The notes under the pieces are model-generated. The model did no database searches. It was given only the letters and a program-made list of their open reading frames with translations, and was not told where the DNA came from. Of a stretch of DNA of 9,038 nucleotides, positions 6,465 through 9,038 are shown piece after piece. The stretch is from Dehalococcoidia bacterium (GTDB taxonomy: Bacteria; Chloroflexota; Dehalococcoidia; GIF9; AB-539-J10), in assembly GCA_030603265.1 (NCBI GenBank), contig JAUVYD010000037.1, forward strand, positions 1 to 9,038. The letters are read 5' to 3'. The first letter of the stretch is position 1, and each line of letters begins with the position of its first letter. The position numbers and the translations under genes were made by a program.

Positions 6465-6651
6465 GCCCAAGAAGAAAACATCCCAGTCAAGGAAAGGAAT
6501 GCGCAGGAGTCATCACGCGCTCTCCACACCATCGCTGGATGTGTGCCCCAACTGCAAGAGTCCCAAGCTGTCCCACCGCGTCTGCCCCACGTGCGGCATG
6601 TACCGCGGCCGGCAAGCCATTGTGGTGACCTCGACAACCAAGAAAAAGTAG
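6457..6651 (+). CDS. rpmF: 50S ribosomal protein L32
   Basis: The protein has 64 residues, normal for L32. It opens MAEPKKKTSQSRKGMRRSHH, the conserved basic start that threads into the large subunit. It keeps both zinc-ribbon cysteine pairs, C30-PN-C33 and C43-PT-C46, so it is the zinc-containing (C+) form rather than the zinc-free form that bacteria induce under zinc limitation. GGGAG lies 10 nt before the ATG. It overlaps the DUF177 gene by 8 bases, and fabD starts 2 bases after its stop. The yceD-rpmF-fab gene order is widespread, but plsX and fabH, often found between rpmF and fabD, are missing here. Confidence 0.97.
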   Translation: MAEPKKKTSQSRKGMRRSHHALSTPSLDVCPNCKSPKLSHRVCPTCGMYRGRQAIVVTSTTKKK

Positions 6652-6653
6652 CG

Positions 6654-7595
6654 ATGTCCGCGTGGGCCGCATACGTTTTCCCGGGTCAGGCGTCCCAGAA
6701 GGTCGGGATGGGCCTGAGCGTGTACGAGGCGTACTCGTCAGCCCATGCTGTCTTTGACGAGGCTGACGCAACACTCGGCTTCCCCATCTCGACACTCTGC
6801 TTCGAGGGCCCCTCCGAGGAACTCACCAGGACCATCAACGTACAACCAGCCCTTGTCGCCACGAGCATGGCCTGCTTGAAGGCTGCGCAGCAGGCTCTCG
6901 GGAACAAGTTCCCCACACCTGCGTTCCTCGCCGGTCACAGCCTGGGTGAATACACTGCGCTCGTAGTGGCGGATTCACTCAGCTTTGCAGATGCCCTGAA
7001 GCTTGTGCGGGAGCGCGGTCGCCTCATGTACGAGGCCGGACTGAAGAGTCCCGGCAGCATGATGGCGGTGATTGCCCTGGACCGCACGCCGCTTCAGGAG
7101 GTCTGTGCCACGGCGGGAGTCGAAATATCGAACGTCAATGCACCGGGACAGCTTGTGATAAGCGGCGCCGTCGACAGGCTTGAGGTAGCAGCCGAATTGG
7201 CGAAACAGAGAGGCGCCCGACGCGTCATCCCTCTCAACGTCAGCGGCGCATTCCACTCGACGTTGATGGACCCGGTCCTGGACGAGTTCAACCGGTTCAT
7301 GGAGTCCTTCGAGTTCCGTACTCCGAGAATCCCTGTAGTCTCCAACGTGACAGCTCTACCACTTGCTGATGGGGAAGCGATACGAGAGGAACTCCTTTCC
7401 CAACTCAGGCGGTGTATTCAGTGGCAGCCATCTGTTGAGTACATGACCCTCAATGGTGTGACTACATACTACGAGATTGGGCCGGGCACGGTCCTGAGCG
7501 GCCTTATCAGGCGAACAAGTCCCGAGACACAGACAATAAACATCTCCGGAGTCGAGGACATCGCCGCGATCGAAGATCCAGCGCCGTCCGCATAA
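6654..7595 (+). CDS. fabD: Malonyl-CoA:acyl-carrier-protein transacylase
   Basis: The protein has 313 residues, standard for FabD, which moves the malonyl group from CoA to acyl carrier protein to feed fatty-acid chain elongation. It shows FPGQ (9-12), NVQPAL (62-67) with the conserved Gln, the nucleophile elbow GHSLGE (94-99) with catalytic Ser96, R121 in the RERGRLM stretch (119-125) for carboxylate binding, SGAFHSTLM (197-205) with catalytic His201, and EIGPGTVLSGL (274-284). The frame is open back to 6543 inside rpmF, but the family N-terminus starts at ATG 6654, 2 bases after the rpmF stop. The ribosome site is weak, so coupling to rpmF is likely. nusB follows after 2 bases. Confidence 0.97.
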   Translation: MSAWAAYVFPGQASQKVGMGLSVYEAYSSAHAVFDEADATLGFPISTLCFEGPSEELTRTINVQPALVATSMACLKAAQQALGNKFPTPAFLAGHSLGEYTALVVADSLSFADALKLVRERGRLMYEAGLKSPGSMMAVIALDRTPLQEVCATAGVEISNVNAPGQLVISGAVDRLEVAAELAKQRGARRVIPLNVSGAFHSTLMDPVLDEFNRFMESFEFRTPRIPVVSNVTALPLADGEAIREELLSQLRRCIQWQPSVEYMTLNGVTTYYEIGPGTVLSGLIRRTSPETQTINISGVEDIAAIEDPAPSA

Positions 7596-7597
7596 GC

Positions 7598-8020
7598 ATG
7601 GCCTCACGTCGCAGGGCACGCAGCATCGCCCTTCAGGTCCTCTACGAAGTCGACACCACGACGCACAAGGCAGAGGAAGTCCTTGCCCGCCAGGTCTACG
7701 ACGACTCGGTTGGAGAGGAAGCCTACGCCTTCATAAGCGTCATGGTCCAGGGAGTTCTGGAACACTGCCACCAGCTGGACACGGTCATAGCACGCCACGC
7801 ACCACTCTTCCCCGTGCAACAGATGGCGGCGATAGACCGCAACATACTGCGCATGGCGCTGTTTGAGATGAAGTACTCCGCCGACACGCCACTCAAGGTG
7901 AGCATCAACGAGGCAGTTGAACTCGCCAAGAGCTTCGGCAGCGACGCGTCGCCACGGCTGATAAATGGCGTGCTGGGCTCAGTCGCAGGCGACAAAACGG
8001 GACGAGACACGGGTTCCTAG
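7598..8020 (+). CDS. nusB: Transcription antitermination factor NusB
   Basis: The protein has 140 residues, a typical length. NusB pairs with NusE (S10) on boxA RNA and supports antitermination on rRNA operons. It opens SRRRARSIALQVLYEVD (3-19), the arginine-rich RNA-binding start. It keeps IDRNILRMALFEM (79-91), the P-x-K-V-S-INEAVELAKSFG segment (97-113) and the closing RLINGVLGSV (119-128), all hallmarks of the family. The short polar tail is not conserved. Its ATG lies 2 bases after the fabD stop with no clear Shine-Dalgarno, suggesting coupling to fabD. Confidence 0.95.
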   Translation: MASRRRARSIALQVLYEVDTTTHKAEEVLARQVYDDSVGEEAYAFISVMVQGVLEHCHQLDTVIARHAPLFPVQQMAAIDRNILRMALFEMKYSADTPLKVSINEAVELAKSFGSDASPRLINGVLGSVAGDKTGRDTGS

Positions 8021-8059
8021 TCCCGGTCGCTTCTCACGGCAACCCGCAGGCAGGACATC

Positions 8060-8401
8060 GTGCACGAGTATGGGATAACCGAGAGCTTGCTCAGTATCGT
8101 CGAGCAGAAGGCCAGCGAGGCCGGGATAGAGAGGGTTGAGACGATACGAATAGTCGTTGGAGTCCTCACGGGCTTTGCGCCGGAGAGCATTCGGTTCTAC
8201 TTCGAGCACATGAGCCAGGACACCGTGGCCGAGGGCGCGACGCTCGAGTTCGAGGAGTTGCCCGTGCGGCTCCGCTGCAGGGCCTGCGGAAGCGTGTTCG
8301 AGCCGGAGGGTCGGACGTGGACATGCCCCGACTGCAACTCGTCGGAGGTGGACATCTCGGGGGGCCGTGAACTGTATATCAAGGAGATGGAGGTATCGTG
8401 A
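8060..8401 (+). CDS. hypA: Hydrogenase nickel-incorporation protein HypA
   Basis: The protein has 113 residues, normal for HypA, the nickel metallochaperone that works with HypB to load Ni into [NiFe]-hydrogenase. It begins M-H2-E3, the N-terminal nickel-binding triad. The zinc site has both pairs, C73-RA-C76 and C89-PD-C92. Further family marks are ESLLSIVEQKA (8-18) and the VAEGATLEFEE stretch (56-66). The start is GTG at 8060, fixed by the invariant MHE, with AGGA 4 nt upstream. It begins 39 bp after nusB and overlaps hypB by 4 bases (GTGA). No hydrogenase structural gene is in the window. Confidence 0.95.
   Translation: MHEYGITESLLSIVEQKASEAGIERVETIRIVVGVLTGFAPESIRFYFEHMSQDTVAEGATLEFEELPVRLRCRACGSVFEPEGRTWTCPDCNSSEVDISGGRELYIKEMEVS
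8389..8394 (+). promoter_or_regulatory. Shine-Dalgarno for hypB
   Basis: GGAGGT ends 3 bases before the GTG at 8398, inside the last codons of hypA. A second purine run, AAGGAG (8381-8386), lies 11 nt upstream of the GTG. Together with the GTGA overlap of the hypA stop, this fixes the hypB start. Confidence 0.55.
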
Positions 8402-9038
8402 AAAAGATAGAGCTCATCCAGAACATACTGGAGGCAAACAGCGCGACAGCCGAAAGCAACAGGGCGACACTTGACCGGAACGGCTGCGCTGCCATCAATA
8501 TCATGTCGGCCCCCGGCGCGGGGAAGACCTGTGTCATCCTGCGCACACTCGAGCTTCTGCGCCCCGGCATACGCGTGGCAGTCATTGAAGGCGACGTATC
8601 CTCCACCGTCGACGCGGAGATGGTGCGGGACGCGTCAGACGCCGTCGTCCAGATCAACACGAAGAGCATGCCCGAGACCTGCGCACTCATCGCGGACATG
8701 GTGGATGCAGCTCTGAAAAAGCTCCCGCTGTCCGAGATTGACCTGGTCATCATCGAGAACGTGGGCAATCTGATATGCCCGTCCGAGTTCGACCTTGGCG
8801 AGCGTCTGAAGGTCGTCATTTCGAGCGCGCCTGAGGGCGACGACAAGCCACTCAAGTACCCCCTGATATTCGCGGACGCCGATGCGGTCGTCATCAACAA
8901 GTCAGACCTCTATCCATACGTTGACTTCGACGTTGAGAAGTTCAAGCGCTCGGTCCGCGACCTCAATGCCCGTGCGCCATTCTTCGAGCTGTCATGCAAG
9001 ACCGGAACGGGAGTGACGGAGTGGGTGGACTGGCTTCG
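8398..9038 (+). CDS. hypB: Hydrogenase maturation GTPase HypB (cut by window end)
   Basis: 213 codons are visible and the frame is open at the window edge. HypB is the GTPase that drives nickel delivery to [NiFe]-hydrogenase with HypA. G motifs are present: P-loop SAPGAGKT (37-44), the EGD segment (64-66), ENVGN (120-124), the specificity motif NKSD (167-170), and SCKTGTG (199-205). It lacks both the N-terminal CxxCGC nickel motif and a histidine-rich stretch, beginning directly with the helix KKIELIQNILEAN. The G-domain metal site is unusual. Family proteins read GGGCHLDA after QINT, but here QINT is followed by KSMPETCALIAD (89-100), so a cysteine remains (C95) while the following His is Ala96. 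The other metal cysteine, C127 in NLICP, is kept. The start is GTG, overlapping hypA by 4 bases. Confidence 0.92.
   Translation, partial: MKKIELIQNILEANSATAESNRATLDRNGCAAINIMSAPGAGKTCVILRTLELLRPGIRVAVIEGDVSSTVDAEMVRDASDAVVQINTKSMPETCALIADMVDAALKKLPLSEIDLVIIENVGNLICPSEFDLGERLKVVISSAPEGDDKPLKYPLIFADADAVVINKSDLYPYVDFDVEKFKRSVRDLNARAPFFELSCKTGTGVTEWVDWL

Noticed and set aside
6543..6653. Upstream extension of fabD inside rpmF
   Set aside because: The extra 37 residues are out-of-frame rpmF sequence. The FabD family begins at the ATG at 6654.
7998..8025. Hairpin CGGGAC...GTCCCG at the end of nusB, as an intrinsic terminator
   Set aside because: The loop is 16 nt, the stem only 6 bp and there is no T-run after it. 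The hairpin also overlaps the nusB stop codon.
1..9038. CRISPR arrays, tRNA or rRNA genes, integrases, toxin-antitoxin pairs, phage genes
   Set aside because: I looked on both strands. No regularly spaced repeats, cloverleaf-like sequences or matching proteins are visible; outside 1-365 almost all sequence is assigned to genes.

Overview
The window comes from a moderately GC-rich bacterium. The best guess is an anaerobic member of the Chloroflexota, probably near the Dehalococcoidia. This is inferred from three things: a DnaD-type primosome protein next to a DnaC/DnaI-type loader in a bacterium that does not otherwise look like a Firmicute, [NiFe]-hydrogenase maturation genes, and the general style of the proteins. 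No rRNA or lineage marker is present to prove it. Nearly all of the sequence from 366 onward is tightly packed coding DNA.

Layout. Positions 1-365 are non-coding. They hold a 122-bp element with GTAGGGG...CCCCTAC ends and a hairpin at each end (42-163), followed by a short palindrome-rich stretch. Positions 366-5881 form one minus-strand operon, read right to left: trxB (thioredoxin reductase), rplI (ribosomal protein L9), dnaB (replicative helicase), a dnaD-domain primosome protein, a helicase-loader-like protein with two complete AAA+ domains in one chain, and a divergent PlsY-like membrane protein. Genes overlap or are separated by a few bases, up to 37 bp before the last gene. Positions 5882-5996 are a divergent intergenic region with candidate promoters on both strands. 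Positions 5997-9038 form a plus-strand series: DUF177/YceD, rpmF (L32), fabD (malonyl-CoA:ACP transacylase), nusB, hypA and hypB (cut by the window end).

How the genes work together. The left operon joins the replicative helicase to its likely loading machinery (DnaB, DnaD-like, DnaC-like), with L9 and a thioredoxin reductase upstream. The right series combines translation (L32, YceD), lipid initiation (FabD) and transcription antitermination (NusB), then changes to nickel delivery for hydrogenase (HypA, HypB).

Most of the window is ordinary housekeeping. The points that stand out are the tandem-ATPase loader, the HypB whose nickel-site histidine is replaced, the PlsY-like protein that has lost its hallmark motifs, and the MITE/REP-like element at the left edge. 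I do not see a clearly new multi-gene system. The two-domain loader is the best candidate for something undescribed.
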